Shown here: one piece after another, positions 53,484 to 64,000 of the stretch | Numbering within the stretch: position 1 is the first letter of the stretch | Layout: each line of letters starts with the position of its first letter | Source of the DNA: Endozoicomonas numazuensis | GTDB taxonomy: Bacteria > Pseudomonadota > Gammaproteobacteria > Pseudomonadales > Endozoicomonadaceae | Direction of reading: 5' to 3' | Assembly: GCF_000722635.1 (NCBI RefSeq) | Contig: NZ_JOKH01000007.1 | Span: 94,909 to 158,908 of the forward strand | Length of the DNA: 64,000 nucleotides | Notes under the pieces: generated by a model | Told to the model about the DNA's origin: nothing | The model's database searches: none | Seen by the model: the letters and a program-made list of their open reading frames with translations, nothing else | Position numbers and translations under genes: made by a program

Positions 53484-54818
53484 TTAAGAACGACACTGAC
53501 TGGCAGACTCGGGCAATGTGGCAGACAGTCCTGTTGCCAGAGAACCCGTGCTCTGAAGTAAGCGATACTCACTGAACTTGAGATCATTACTGCCACGAAT
53601 CAGCGCGTTACTGGCATTAAAGAATTCTCTCTGACTGTCCAGCATATCCAACAATGTTCGAGTACCCACCTGAAATTGTTTTTTATAATAATCACGAGAC
53701 TCTCTGGACAATGAAACGTGACTTTCCAGTGGATTCAGCCTGTCCTGACCAAAGCTGACCGCCACCCAGGCCAGGCGTACCTCCTCTTCTATCTGGCGTT
53801 GCACTCGATTTTTAACTTCAATCGCTTCGTTCATCAGCTGACTGGTCTGAGCTTTTCTGGCTGAATCAGCGCCACCGTTATAGAGATTAAAATTAAATCT
53901 CACTAAGGCAGAATGATCATAAACGGTGCCTTTATCGCCATTAACATCTTTCCCCCAGGTCGCCCCCAGAGCTAACTCAACAGTGGGACTGAACGTGCTT
54001 TTACTGCCTTCATACTGCGCTTCAGCGGCTTCAACATCGGTTCTTGCTATCTCTAAAATAGGATGATGGCTACCGGCCAGTTTTAACGCTGATTCAAGAT
54101 CCATTGGCATTTGATCGACTGAATCAGGTGTTTCAAAGGTTTCAGGTAGATTTCCGACGACCCTCCGATACAAGGTTTCGGCATCTCTCAACGCGGCCTG
54201 ACTGGTGATATGATTTGCTTTTGCCAGTACCAGACGACCTTCTGCCTGGGCCTGATCAGCGTCGGAACTCAAACCAATATCAGCCTTTCTGCGAATCAGT
54301 TTTACAATCTCTTCATGCTGAGTCAGGTTGTCTTCTGCACTTTCTACCAGCAAGCGGTTTCGAATGACACCAATATAGGCTTCTATAGCATTGAGACTGA
54401 TACTCTCAACGATGGAACAAATCTCCAGATTAGCGGCCTTGCTACGGGCCTCCTGTCGTTCAAGATCATAGGAGGTAAATTGACCATCCCATAACAATTG
54501 GGTCGCAGTCAGGCTGGCTTGCCTTGTTGTTCTGTCAGCATGTTTATCTGTACTTTGCCCGGTGTTGTAAGCACCCAGTGTGGTGCCATTTCGGGTGCGC
54601 TCGTAGCCGACATTCCCACTTAAATCGACTTTTGGATAAAAGCCTGCTCTCGCCTGTTTGACCTCATGACCAACGGCCTGAGCAGCGCTGGTTCGTACCA
54701 TGATTTCCGGATTAGTGGCCAGTGCTGTATTCACACTGTCCAGTAACGTGTCGGCTGAAGCATACCCTGAAGTCAGTACAATGCTCAGTCCTATCGTTTT
54801 TACTACTCTCTTGGCCAT
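53484..54818 (-). CDS. TolC-family outer-membrane channel for type I secretion
   Basis: 444 residues: signal peptide ending near SGYASA, then the repeated TolC helical-barrel pattern (QVKQARAGFYPKVDLSGNVGYE-type, and VRLAWVAVSFGQDRL / QFQVGTRTLLDMLDSQREFFNASN in the second half). GGGAG lies 8 nt before the ATG. It sits 74 nt after the giant adhesin on the same strand; LapE/AggA-type channels are encoded beside such adhesins, so this is likely the exit duct for it. Matching ABC and adaptor genes would be expected upstream of the adhesin, off the window. Confidence 0.92.
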   Translation of the reverse strand: MAKRVVKTIGLSIVLTSGYASADTLLDSVNTALATNPEIMVRTSAAQAVGHEVKQARAGFYPKVDLSGNVGYERTRNGTTLGAYNTGQSTDKHADRTTRQASLTATQLLWDGQFTSYDLERQEARSKAANLEICSIVESISLNAIEAYIGVIRNRLLVESAEDNLTQHEEIVKLIRRKADIGLSSDADQAQAEGRLVLAKANHITSQAALRDAETLYRRVVGNLPETFETPDSVDQMPMDLESALKLAGSHHPILEIARTDVEAAEAQYEGSKSTFSPTVELALGATWGKDVNGDKGTVYDHSALVRFNFNLYNGGADSARKAQTSQLMNEAIEVKNRVQRQIEEEVRLAWVAVSFGQDRLNPLESHVSLSRESRDYYKKQFQVGTRTLLDMLDSQREFFNASNALIRGSNDLKFSEYRLLQSTGSLATGLSATLPESASQCRS

Positions 54819-54892
54819 TAGAATTCTCCCTGTATTGGCATTTTGTTTCTTGTTGTTATTCTTATTTAGAGTATTTCTGATGAGATCTGATT

Positions 54893-57800
54893 CTAAACAA
54901 TCAGCTGTCCATTGCTGATAAGCTGCGTGATGACATCTTCATCCGATGCATTCACGCCCCATTCTGTGCTGACGCCATCAAGAACAATGTGTAACGTCTG
55001 CAAATCTGAATCTGCAGTACTGTTAAACTCAATAACTGTGTTGTCCTGATTAACGGTCACAGTCAGTCCCTCTGCCGTAATGTCAGAGATAAACTGAGCA
55101 ATATCCGATGTGTTCTCTGTTACCAGAAGATCACTGAGGTCCAGATAATCCGCTTCAGTATCGCCACTGGTGTTTCCTACTTTGAAATCAAGGATACGGT
55201 CTATCTGTACAGAATCTTCTTCAAGCAGGTTATTGAGTGTGAACTGGAATGTATCTGCACCCCCATTACCGATCAGTACATCGTCAGCAGTGGTTCCCGT
55301 TATCAGATCGTCCGCCTCTGTACCTGAAATTGCGCCCCCTTTTATATTGACGGTTTGCACGACACTGACGGCATCATCAGGGTCCACGGCTTTGTATGAG
55401 AATGAATCACTGACACTGCTTTCAATGGAGCTGAGCACCCAATTACTGAGACTGTTATTCGATGCTGCGGAAAAGTCCATCTGTACAATGCCCAGACCTT
55501 CTGTATTGATCAGGTGCTGACTGCCGTGGCCCACAGAAATTGAAGCGCTATAGTCACTGTCGCTGATGCCTAACTGAGCTTTATTAAAAGACCATGTACC
55601 CTGACTGCCATCCTCGAAGGTGACAGAAACCTTAACAGCCCCCTTCTGACTGGCACCAGCATCAAAATGACCTCCCAGCCCATCTACACCAATAACAGCA
55701 AAAGCGATAGCGGCAGAATACTGGACACTGATGGCATTACTTCGCTTGATACCATGATTCTTGATTCCAAGCCCAATACCGACATGACCCGGCTGGTTAT
55801 ATTGTTGAAACTCGCCATTCTGGGTAGACGTGGTGACAGTGACATTCCCGTGAGTACTGGTCAGAACATTGCCATCATTATTCAGAATGCCCCACCCCTG
55901 CATACCTGGCTGTGATGCTGTACCCAGATCAAGATCAGCGACTTCATAGTTGAGGTCGTCAAGATTGTACTGTGTAGTGCCCAGATCACTGACCTCAACG
56001 TTTTGCTCAGTCCCATTGTGCTGGAGGAACAATCGGCCGTACTCAGGCAACTGTTCAATAATGACTTGTAACTGGGCATCAGAATGATCCGGGTCAGAAA
56101 CATATTGACTGAAATCTACGGTTTCTGAGACCGGCTCAATGACAAACCCCTGAGCAACAGGGTGGTCATTCTCGGCAGTGACAGTCAACGTAGCGTTCAG
56201 TACATCACTATCCAACTCGCCATCATGAGCCCATACACGAATCTCTCGATCGCCCTCAACAGGGTCATCCGAGGTATTCTCATAATGAATGGAAGACAAT
56301 AAAGCCTGGTAGGCGGCAACCGGAGCTGTGCCTGAAAAGGTAACGGTCAATACTCCGTTTTCATAGTTATCCTGTCGTATTATCCCGGCAGGAAGCTGAG
56401 CCTGGTAAAGATCGGACTGCTGATCAAAATCGCCGGTGATCTCAACCACCAGACTCTCCAGTGTGCCATCCACATCAGATAGCATCATCCCCTCAAACAG
56501 TTGGGTGGGTTCTGTCTGCCCTTCCTGATATGTTTGCTCTATCTGACTGTTACTAAATAGCAGACTGGCATCGAGTATCTGGCCATCCATGCTCACTTCC
56601 AGAACAGCACTGCCTCTGTTTTCCCAGTAAACGATTTCTATATCGTAGAGTCCGTCAGTGTTCGCACTGAAACGACCACTGCTGTTTCCTGCTCCACGAT
56701 CTCTATCAAATTCGGTGACGACTTGACCATTAATCTTCAGACTGAAACCGTCATCTGAACGAACCGTGAAGTTATGGTCACCGGCATCCAGCTTGATTTG
56801 CCCGGTAAACCGGAGTCCCATCGATTCGAAGGGTTCATCTCCCAGACCTGAAAGTTCAGAACCATTATTACCAATGAACTGGCTGAGGGTGTCCGGATTA
56901 CCATCATCAAAAGCAAGCGTATGGGCAAGGAAGGTGGCATCGGGCGCTTCATCATCCATAAAGGTCAGTACTTCTGACAACGAATTAAAAGCACTTTCAG
57001 AAACAGGACTGACATCAAACACTTCGACTTTCAGGCCAGAACTCGTTGCCAGCAGTGGTTTGTCATTCACAGCCGCAACGTCAATGGCAATTTCTGAGCG
57101 GGTCTCCTGAGTTCCACCATTACCATTATTACCCCGGTCATTGCTGATCATAACCAGCTTGTCGCTGCCGTTATAATCTGGAAGTCCCTGGTAGGTGAGA
57201 GTTTTCAGCGCCTGGTTTATCGCTTTCTGACTGCCCTGAAGAGTAAGACTGTTAGAATCCTGGCCATTCAGACTCAAGCCATCGGACGACCCCATGGAAA
57301 GACGACCATGCTCTACCTGAAGAGTCACCCGAATAGCTTCATCATTGGCGTCAGCATCCTGAATACTGAGTTGATCAATCAGAAGCACCGTATCCTCAGT
57401 AGCCTGTATTGGTGATTGAGCAAGATTCAATGCATCAGACGACAGCTCATTTTCATCGAAATAGTTTTCTGGTGCATCATTCAGCGCACGGATAGAAATT
57501 CTCGAAACGACTGATTGCCCATCTCCTTGACCATCATTTACTTTCCAGGTCAGCTCTCTTTGGGCTGTCGAAGGATTGTCACCCGTACTGGTAAATGTGA
57601 TGGTTTCAAGTACCTGTTCAAATGCTTGTTTCTCAAGACCAGCAGGGTTCAATGCTGTAATCGACAATGTTCCTGTAAGAGCATTCCAATTGACGGATAC
57701 ATCTGGCTGTTCACTTAACACTCTCAGCAGATCATGATCAGCATCGTAATTCTTGCTGATTGATACAGTGACGGACTTAATATGAGTACTGTCAGGATCA

Positions 57801-60800
57801 ACCAGTGTCAGGGCATTATCGAGAACGACCTGGCCACTATTTTCTTCATAAGTCCAGTTACGCACCTGAGTCACATAGGCACTATCATTCTCGGCAGTTA
57901 CATTAATGGTCGACTCAACCGTCAGGCTGTCATCCTGACCATCATTTGCAATCCAGGAGACCGTTCTTGCTCCCTCCACCGGGTTATCACTGCTGTTTTG
58001 ATACTGAACCTGTCTTAGAAGAGCCTCAAACTCGCTCACAGAAACCGGATTATTGACGGGGTCTTTGGCAGTCAGCTTCAAAAAGCCCTGACCATTCCAC
58101 AGTGCAGAAATTTTTGCAGAATCGTAAAGGCTGTTATCAAGCTCCAGTCGTTCTTGTCCATTAACATAGCCTTCAGAGATTCGAATCGTCACACTGTGGA
58201 GGTTCTCATTATCAACATCCGATAATGAGAGATTGCTGTCCAGGGTTTGATAACCATCGTTTTCAACATAATCAAGTGGCAAGCTTTGCACTGCCATTTC
58301 AGGCGCGTCGTTTATTGCAAAGACGGTCAGAGTGGTTGTAACCGGGTCACTCCATGTATGACCATCATTTATTTTAACCGACAGTAAACGTTGACCGGCC
58401 AATGGATCTTCGGATGTGTTTTCATAAGTCACAGCCGCCAGAGCCGATTCATAGGCAGCAATACTGGCCTTACCGGATAACCTTAAAACTCCAGTCTGGC
58501 TGTCATAGCTTTCTACACTAATGCCATTTGCAGCGGTGAAATCAAGTACATCTTCGCCCTGCTGGAAGTTTATAATTTTAACTTCGGCACCGGCCAGTTC
58601 TGTATCATCAGTATCACTGAGCCTGAGCCCCTGATTCAGTGATATTGCTCCGTTACCTTCCATGTAGGAAGTGCTGTTCTTCAGCGTACTGCTCTGATCG
58701 AGAATCTCATAACCATTACCACGATCAATCTCTACTTTCAGGACAGCATTCACTGCATTCTCGAAGTAAATCAGCTCAAACGACTGAGCCCCTCCCTCAT
58801 TCACATCAACGGTGTACGTTCCGGCAGTGGGTGCGGCAGACCTCAGTCCTTCATATTTAGCGACTTCCTGACCATTTATTCGAAGTATAAAGCCATCGTC
58901 GGAAGTGATGCGGAAGCTATGTGTCCCCACCCCTAACTCGATCTGACCTGACAGCCTGAATGCCATGGTTTCAACATTGGCGGTAGTATCTCCAGTCAGA
59001 TCTTCTGCACCATCCCCCAGGAACTCAGCCAATGTGGGAGCAGAATTATCGCTATAATCAATCTTTGTTGCCGTAAAGGACGCATCAGGCTGATTATTTT
59101 GAATCAGATCAAAGGCCGCCTGAAGGTTTGGAATAGAGCTGTTGGTATTAAACACTTCACCAGTGAGACCCGATGAAAGCATGATGACAGGGTCATCATT
59201 ATCGTAGGTAATGGTCTCTTCAAAAAATTCATTGCCATTACCGGCATTATCTTCAACAGCGTCTGCTGCCAATTGAATGCTGATATTCCCCTGATCAACA
59301 CCGGGATCAAATGCAGGTTTGATCTTGAGCTCATACTGACCGTTACCAAGATCAGTGACGGACTCGATTACACCATTTTCAACATTAAAATCACCGGGCA
59401 GAAGCTCGGGCCACTCATTTTCATCGGTGTAACGGGTATCACTGAGACTGAAGATCGTTGTGAAGGGTTGGCTGTTTACCTGACCCGGGCCAGTCATATC
59501 CGCTTCAGGTGAAGTGGTATCCAAAGTAAATAGATAAGCAGGACCTTTCTTGGAAGTATTTCCTGCATCATCACTGATTCTGGCGTTGATCTTATATTCA
59601 CCATCGGTCCAACCATCAGCCAGGAGACGCTCAGGAATCATCACTTCAGCCTGATCATCCAGAAGGTCTTCAGCAGTCACAAAATAATCAATAGATTCAG
59701 ATTGTCCGCCCACCTGTTTCAGGCTCAGTCGGACGCGATCACCGACTTCAACACCTTCTGGCAGAGAGACCAGAACCTTGAAGCCTCCGGTGTTCTCGCC
59801 TTCATTAATGTAACCGTCATCGGGGCCAAGCAGAGTGACAACGGGTTTGCCCAGATTATCGGGCTCATGGTCTCCATCCGTATCGCCCGGAACGGTAAAA
59901 TCCAGTGTTACAGAATGCTGTTGATCAGCCTGATTATCCGAAAGATCGTTGGTTGAGGCTTCAAAAGAGACAGAACTGTCATCGTCGAATTGACGCAGGA
60001 ATGCCTGCTCCAGTTCAAGCGTAAACCGTCCATTATCAACTAGGGTCGTATAGGAATACTCTGTGGCTACACCGGCAATCAATCCAGTCAGTTTGATACT
60101 GACAGACTGACCGGATTCTACTCCCTGAGTTCTGCCATTCACTTTTACCAGGCTGCCGGCTTCGTTCCAGCTGATATCTCCGGATTTGTTCAGGCTAAGA
60201 GAAGTAATGACAGCATGATTATCAAAAACAACCTGCTGAACTGCATATTCTTCCTGAGGTGCAAGATTACCAGCTTCATCCACCACTCTGAGCCAGTAAT
60301 TGACTTTTTGACCGTTTGTGCGACTTGTTCCTTCCGCTTCAGTATACGACCAGTCCTGCCCATTGACGGTCACACTATTAAGCCAGGTTCTTCCTTTATC
60401 CATGGAAATCTGCAGTGATTCATCTTCAGTCAGAGCCTGATTCAGCGAACCTGTCAGTGTTAACCCGTCAAAATCATGGGTTCTGAAATCATTATCGACG
60501 CCGGAATCATTACTGATGGCCTCAATGGTAATCTCTGTACCTGATAATGATGTATCAAGAACCGTTGAATCGGTTTCAACGGGAGATGGATTGCCCAGTT
60601 TGTCAGTAACACGGGCATCTATCTGAATCGTACCATCATCAAAACTTTCAAGGTCTATACCACGACCACTGTCGTGTTCAGGATTTTGAGGATAAAGGGT
60701 GAGAACGAAAGAACCGTCGGCTCTGACAGAAGCTTCATAATTGAACTCGGTATCACCCTGGTAGAGCTTGATCTGAACTTTCTGGCCCTGCTCTGCCCCA

Positions 60801-63800
60801 TCGGTCATGCCCGATACTTTAAATGTTTTGGTAGCTTCAACACTATTGATACTTTCACCAGTACTGAACACTAAACTGCCGGGGGCGATTTCCGGTGAGT
60901 TTACATCAACCAGTAAATCAGCAGTGTCCGGGGGTGACTCATTTCCAGCTCTATCAACAACGTTTGCTTCAACTTCAAACTCAGTACCGAATTCATCTGA
61001 ACTATTGATAGAGTCCTGATCAGGTATCGAGAAGTACCAGCTTCGATCATCTTCACCCATAATGAATTCTACAAGCTGAACCCCCTCTTCCTGCTCAGGA
61101 AACTCACGATTAACGTAAGTTTTACCGTTTACAGTCACCTTCAGGTATTCATCTGCACCCAGAGTGGCTTTTAACTTTCCAGAAATCTCAGGAGTCGAAT
61201 CATTGGTCTTGTGGTTAAAGACAACAGTTCCCTTGGGTGCTCGGGTATCAAAAACCAGCTCATTCTGAGTGGAATCCTGAATAGAATTTGGATCAAGAGA
61301 CGGGTTAAGAACCGTAGCTGTCACCTCATAAACGCCGTCTGCTGGCAAAGGATTACCCGCCATATCCAGAGACCATTGGCCGTCACCGTCTACTTTTAAA
61401 GGAGCTGATCCGACACCGGCAGTAAACAGTTGTCCATTGACCAATACCTGCAGAATCTCGTTTTCACCCAGAGCAACCTGCCCTGTCAAAGTAGGTTCAG
61501 GATCGTTGGTGTAAAGCAAATCAACAGTCGGTGCATCCAGCACGGGAACTACATTCACAGAGATGATCTGCGGGTCGGTTGTCGCTTCAGAATCACCATC
61601 TCGGGTAACGGCTGTGACCTGAAGTTGAAAATCACTGTCACTGTTTTCGGGCGGCAAGATGGTTAACTGAGCGAGGTTCCAGCTAAGAATATCCATCTCA
61701 ACATCAGACGGGGTGATGGTCACAGACTGCTGTCCATCTGAAACCACTGAGCCTACTGGCATACCTTTTAGAATCAGTTGGGTGACCTGTTCATTGGTAT
61801 CACCAGTATCACCAACAGAAACCTGGATGCCGGACAGATCAATGGGAGTATCTTCATTTCCAGATGTTGATGCAGGTACCACCAGGTCGGCTGGTTCAGC
61901 AACAGGTAATATTTCAACTTCAAGTGGTTTCTGAACAAGTTCAGAGGAAGTACTGTTTTGCTCGTTACTGGCCACACTGACAGTAAAGGTATGAGTACCC
62001 GAATAATTCAGTGGCGGTATTGCTTTTAACCCCACCTCATCACCAGGATTCAAAACAAGAATCCCCACCGATACAGCCAGCTCACCCTGGGCATTTATAA
62101 ACTGCCATCCTGGAGGAATATTACTGATGGAAACAGGCGACAAGAGCTCACTGCCATCCTGATCACTAAGCATGGCCTGAATATTCAGGGCGACAGCCGT
62201 ATCTTCATTACCACTGGTATTAGAGACATTAAGAATGGGTTTATCAGCAACAGGATCAACAGTCAGTGTGGCAGTTGAAGGCGTTGAATCCACGCCATCA
62301 GACACGTCGAAGTTGAAGGTAACCTGACCACTCCAATCTTTTGAAGGTTTAAAAGTCCAGCTTTGGCTCAAAGGATCATAGCTCAGTGAACCACTGCCTG
62401 ATGACACGGAAGAAATGGAGAGGTTTTCTGCACTTAAATCTTCCAGTGCATTGTCAACATCAGTGGAACCGGCCAGCAGTTGCTGTTGTGTGATGACGAT
62501 GCCCTGATCTTCATCGGTACTGTTCAGGTTTATTGGAGTTTCTGTCACCACAGGAGCATCGTTACTGCCCGCGATCGTAATGGAAATTTCAGCAGGTGTT
62601 CCATCAATAGAATGTACCGTGATGATATCTTCAAGGTCAGGGCTATCAGTGTTCAGTGCATCGACAACAGGATGGTTATTATTCAGGGTGTATTCCCAGA
62701 CACCATTAGCCTGCATAACCAGTGTGCCGAACAGGCCATTTATCGATTTAGCCTGAAAACCATCAGCGTTACTATTATCAACATCAGTAGCAGATAACTG
62801 ACCCGTCACCTTAGAGCCCGGAACACTGTTTTCTACAACATTACCGCTGAATCCATTAAAGACATCTTCAATCACGGCGGGATCGTTCAGTCCTGTGACT
62901 GTTATCGTGGCTGTTGAACTGGATTCTGCACCACTGTCATCGGCCATGGTGTAGGAAACAGTGACAGCCGTTGATTCGCCAGAGGCCAGAAAGTCAAAAT
63001 CAGCGCCTGGATCAAACTTGAGCTGATTATTTTCAATGCTGACAGTTCCTGTTCCTTCCTGACTCAGAGCAACCGATTTAAGGGTGAAGTTTTCAGGTGT
63101 GTCACTGTCATCTTCATCCGTGTCGTTTGCCAGAACATCGACCATTAGAACGGAATTCTCTTCCGTTGAAAGATCAACATCAGCAACGGCTACAGGAGTA
63201 TCGTTGGAACCTGAGATGGTCAAAGTGACCGTTTTTGCATCACTGCTGGCTGAACTGGTGCCAGAATCATCGGTAGCGATATAGTCAAAAGTGACCGTAA
63301 CCGACTCATCTTCATCCAGACGATTAAAGTCAGGATTGATGACACTGTAGCTACCATCAGGGTTGATGGTGACTGAAGTATTCTCCGGATTTACAACATC
63401 CAATTCGCCGTCATTGGTAGAGACAGATTCAGCTACCAGACTGAAAGTATGTGAGTCGGTAGAGTCTTCATCACTGACCGATAAAGAGCCTGTAAACCTG
63501 GCCGCTTCCAGACCATCATTCTCAACCAGATTTCCATCTTCTGTCAGATTACTGAGCGTAACATCTTCAATCACTGGTTGATCGTTGTTGCCAGTGATGG
63601 TCAGAGTAACGGTCTTCTCTTCACTGGACGCTGAATCAGTGCCAGAGTCATCGGTTGCAATATAACGGAAGGTGACTGTGACGGATTCACCGTCGGCCAG
63701 TGCATTGAAATCTGGATTTACAACACTGTAACCACCGTCTGTGTTTACAGTTACAGCAGTATTAGCTGCATCAACTACACCCATCTCATTGTCATTGGTC

Positions 63801-64000
63801 GTAACAGACTCTGCAACCAGACTGTAGCTATGAGTATCAGTGGTGTCTTCATCAGACACAGATGGCAGAGAGCCTTCAAACCTGGCTGCTTCCTGACCAT
63901 CGTCTGCAACCAGGCTGCCATCTTCGCTCAGATCAGACAGTGTGACATTCTGAATCTCAGGTTGGTCATTATTACCGGTAATGGTGAGAGTCACCGTTTT
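54893..64000 (-). CDS. Giant type I-secreted repeat adhesin (N-terminal part outside window)
   Basis: 3035 residues are visible and the frame is open at the right edge. Order from the visible N-terminal side: at least two VCBS-type repeats of ~128 residues (63979-63215) opening TGNNDQPV; cadherin- and Ig-like repeats including two with FDTRAPKGTVVFNHK and SPEIAPGSL; a PA14 domain (about 59190-58680, FRITSDDGFILRINGQEVAKY); more cadherin-like repeats; a second PA14 domain (57055-56545, FTVRSDDGFSLKINGQ); a terminal globular region; one or two RTX-like nonapeptides (GTTADDVLIGNGGADTF) and a type I secretion signal ending ISNGQLIV. PA14 domains commonly bind glycans, so the role is attachment to host or surface. 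Repeats need Ca2+. Confidence 0.93.
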   Translation of the reverse strand, partial: KTVTLTITGNNDQPEIQNVTLSDLSEDGSLVADDGQEAARFEGSLPSVSDEDTTDTHSYSLVAESVTTNDNEMGVVDAANTAVTVNTDGGYSVVNPDFNALADGESVTVTFRYIATDDSGTDSASSEEKTVTLTITGNNDQPVIEDVTLSNLTEDGNLVENDGLEAARFTGSLSVSDEDSTDSHTFSLVAESVSTNDGELDVVNPENTSVTINPDGSYSVINPDFNRLDEDESVTVTFDYIATDDSGTSSASSDAKTVTLTISGSNDTPVAVADVDLSTEENSVLMVDVLANDTDEDDSDTPENFTLKSVALSQEGTGTVSIENNQLKFDPGADFDFLASGESTAVTVSYTMADDSGAESSSTATITVTGLNDPAVIEDVFNGFSGNVVENSVPGSKVTGQLSATDVDNSNADGFQAKSINGLFGTLVMQANGVWEYTLNNNHPVVDALNTDSPDLEDIITVHSIDGTPAEISITIAGSNDAPVVTETPINLNSTDEDQGIVITQQQLLAGSTDVDNALEDLSAENLSISSVSSGSGSLSYDPLSQSWTFKPSKDWSGQVTFNFDVSDGVDSTPSTATLTVDPVADKPILNVSNTSGNEDTAVALNIQAMLSDQDGSELLSPVSISNIPPGWQFINAQGELAVSVGILVLNPGDEVGLKAIPPLNYSGTHTFTVSVASNEQNSTSSELVQKPLEVEILPVAEPADLVVPASTSGNEDTPIDLSGIQVSVGDTGDTNEQVTQLILKGMPVGSVVSDGQQSVTITPSDVEMDILSWNLAQLTILPPENSDSDFQLQVTAVTRDGDSEATTDPQIISVNVVPVLDAPTVDLLYTNDPEPTLTGQVALGENEILQVLVNGQLFTAGVGSAPLKVDGDGQWSLDMAGNPLPADGVYEVTATVLNPSLDPNSIQDSTQNELVFDTRAPKGTVVFNHKTNDSTPEISGKLKATLGADEYLKVTVNGKTYVNREFPEQEEGVQLVEFIMGEDDRSWYFSIPDQDSINSSDEFGTEFEVEANVVDRAGNESPPDTADLLVDVNSPEIAPGSLVFSTGESINSVEATKTFKVSGMTDGAEQGQKVQIKLYQGDTEFNYEASVRADGSFVLTLYPQNPEHDSGRGIDLESFDDGTIQIDARVTDKLGNPSPVETDSTVLDTSLSGTEITIEAISNDSGVDNDFRTHDFDGLTLTGSLNQALTEDESLQISMDKGRTWLNSVTVNGQDWSYTEAEGTSRTNGQKVNYWLRVVDEAGNLAPQEEYAVQQVVFDNHAVITSLSLNKSGDISWNEAGSLVKVNGRTQGVESGQSVSIKLTGLIAGVATEYSYTTLVDNGRFTLELEQAFLRQFDDDSSVSFEASTNDLSDNQADQQHSVTLDFTVPGDTDGDHEPDNLGKPVVTLLGPDDGYINEGENTGGFKVLVSLPEGVEVGDRVRLSLKQVGGQSESIDYFVTAEDLLDDQAEVMIPERLLADGWTDGEYKINARISDDAGNTSKKGPAYLFTLDTTSPEADMTGPGQVNSQPFTTIFSLSDTRYTDENEWPELLPGDFNVENGVIESVTDLGNGQYELKIKPAFDPGVDQGNISIQLAADAVEDNAGNGNEFFEETITYDNDDPVIMLSSGLTGEVFNTNSSIPNLQAAFDLIQNNQPDASFTATKIDYSDNSAPTLAEFLGDGAEDLTGDTTANVETMAFRLSGQIELGVGTHSFRITSDDGFILRINGQEVAKYEGLRSAAPTAGTYTVDVNEGGAQSFELIYFENAVNAVLKVEIDRGNGYEILDQSSTLKNSTSYMEGNGAISLNQGLRLSDTDDTELAGAEVKIINFQQGEDVLDFTAANGISVESYDSQTGVLRLSGKASIAAYESALAAVTYENTSEDPLAGQRLLSVKINDGHTWSDPVTTTLTVFAINDAPEMAVQSLPLDYVENDGYQTLDSNLSLSDVDNENLHSVTIRISEGYVNGQERLELDNSLYDSAKISALWNGQGFLKLTAKDPVNNPVSVSEFEALLRQVQYQNSSDNPVEGARTVSWIANDGQDDSLTVESTINVTAENDSAYVTQVRNWTYEENSGQVVLDNALTLVDPDSTHIKSVTVSISKNYDADHDLLRVLSEQPDVSVNWNALTGTLSITALNPAGLEKQAFEQVLETITFTSTGDNPSTAQRELTWKVNDGQGDGQSVVSRISIRALNDAPENYFDENELSSDALNLAQSPIQATEDTVLLIDQLSIQDADANDEAIRVTLQVEHGRLSMGSSDGLSLNGQDSNSLTLQGSQKAINQALKTLTYQGLPDYNGSDKLVMISNDRGNNGNGGTQETRSEIAIDVAAVNDKPLLATSSGLKVEVFDVSPVSESAFNSLSEVLTFMDDEAPDATFLAHTLAFDDGNPDTLSQFIGNNGSELSGLGDEPFESMGLRFTGQIKLDAGDHNFTVRSDDGFSLKINGQVVTEFDRDRGAGNSSGRFSANTDGLYDIEIVYWENRGSAVLEVSMDGQILDASLLFSNSQIEQTYQEGQTEPTQLFEGMMLSDVDGTLESLVVEITGDFDQQSDLYQAQLPAGIIRQDNYENGVLTVTFSGTAPVAAYQALLSSIHYENTSDDPVEGDREIRVWAHDGELDSDVLNATLTVTAENDHPVAQGFVIEPVSETVDFSQYVSDPDHSDAQLQVIIEQLPEYGRLFLQHNGTEQNVEVSDLGTTQYNLDDLNYEVADLDLGTASQPGMQGWGILNNDGNVLTSTHGNVTVTTSTQNGEFQQYNQPGHVGIGLGIKNHGIKRSNAISVQYSAAIAFAVIGVDGLGGHFDAGASQKGAVKVSVTFEDGSQGTWSFNKAQLGISDSDYSASISVGHGSQHLINTEGLGIVQMDFSAASNNSLSNWVLSSIESSVSDSFSYKAVDPDDAVSVVQTVNIKGGAISGTEADDLITGTTADDVLIGNGGADTFQFTLNNLLEEDSVQIDRILDFKVGNTSGDTEADYLDLSDLLVTENTSDIAQFISDITAEGLTVTVNQDNTVIEFNSTADSDLQTLHIVLDGVSTEWGVNASDEDVITQLISNGQLIV

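Overview
The window reads as chromosomal DNA of a marine gammaproteobacterium, most plausibly an Endozoicomonas-like (Oceanospirillales) symbiont. The evidence is Gammaproteobacteria-type synteny (gloB - yafS-like - rnhA - dnaQ; prkA - yeaH - spoVR; yejABEF; cysI-type reductase - DUF934), moderate GC, a chitoporin, a very large type I-secreted adhesin and a LIM-domain peptidase of a kind otherwise typical of eukaryotes. The genus is an inference; no rRNA or tRNA gene was seen.

Layout. 1-6.2 kb: 3' end of a long-type GAPDH gene (+), then the stress operon prkA-yeaH-spoVR (-), whose upstream region carries a 17-bp tandem repeat. 6.2-13 kb: an unknown small protein and the peptide ABC transporter yejA-yejB-yejE-yejF (-). 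13-17 kb: chitoporin chiP (+) behind a LacI-type palindrome, a transposase graveyard (IS66-like and IS256-like remnants, a hexanucleotide microsatellite) and an unknown single-pass surface protein. 17-21 kb: two more intact yejA paralogues and a frameshifted fourth copy (-). 21-28 kb: mltD, gloB (-), then yafS-like, rnhA, dnaQ, nudC, sohB (+). 28-36 kb: a CPA2 antiporter, a 168-bp MITE-like element, a siroheme reductase with DUF934, two small membrane proteins, and an adjacent pair of unknown large membrane proteins. 36-48 kb: Kef-type antiporter, glutaredoxin-like protein, CDF transporter, tatD, MOSC protein, xthA, a two-gene RND pump, galU. 48-53.4 kb: wHTH protein, HiPIP, then an accessory block with a KfrA/TnpT-like coiled-coil protein, a tyrosine recombinase, a LIM + DA1-type metallopeptidase and two small unknown ORFs. 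53.5-64 kb: tolC-like gene downstream of a giant repeat adhesin that runs off the right edge.

Functional themes. Uptake of oligosaccharides and peptides (ChiP in the outer membrane, YejABEF in the inner membrane, several YejA binding proteins), host or surface attachment (adhesin + TolC), ion homeostasis (two CPA2 antiporters, CDF), and housekeeping DNA repair/replication. The most unusual parts are the recombinase - KfrA-like - LIM/DA1 block with two strong palindromes at its head, the expanded and partly decayed yejA family, and the unknown membrane protein pair at 32.7-35.9 kb.
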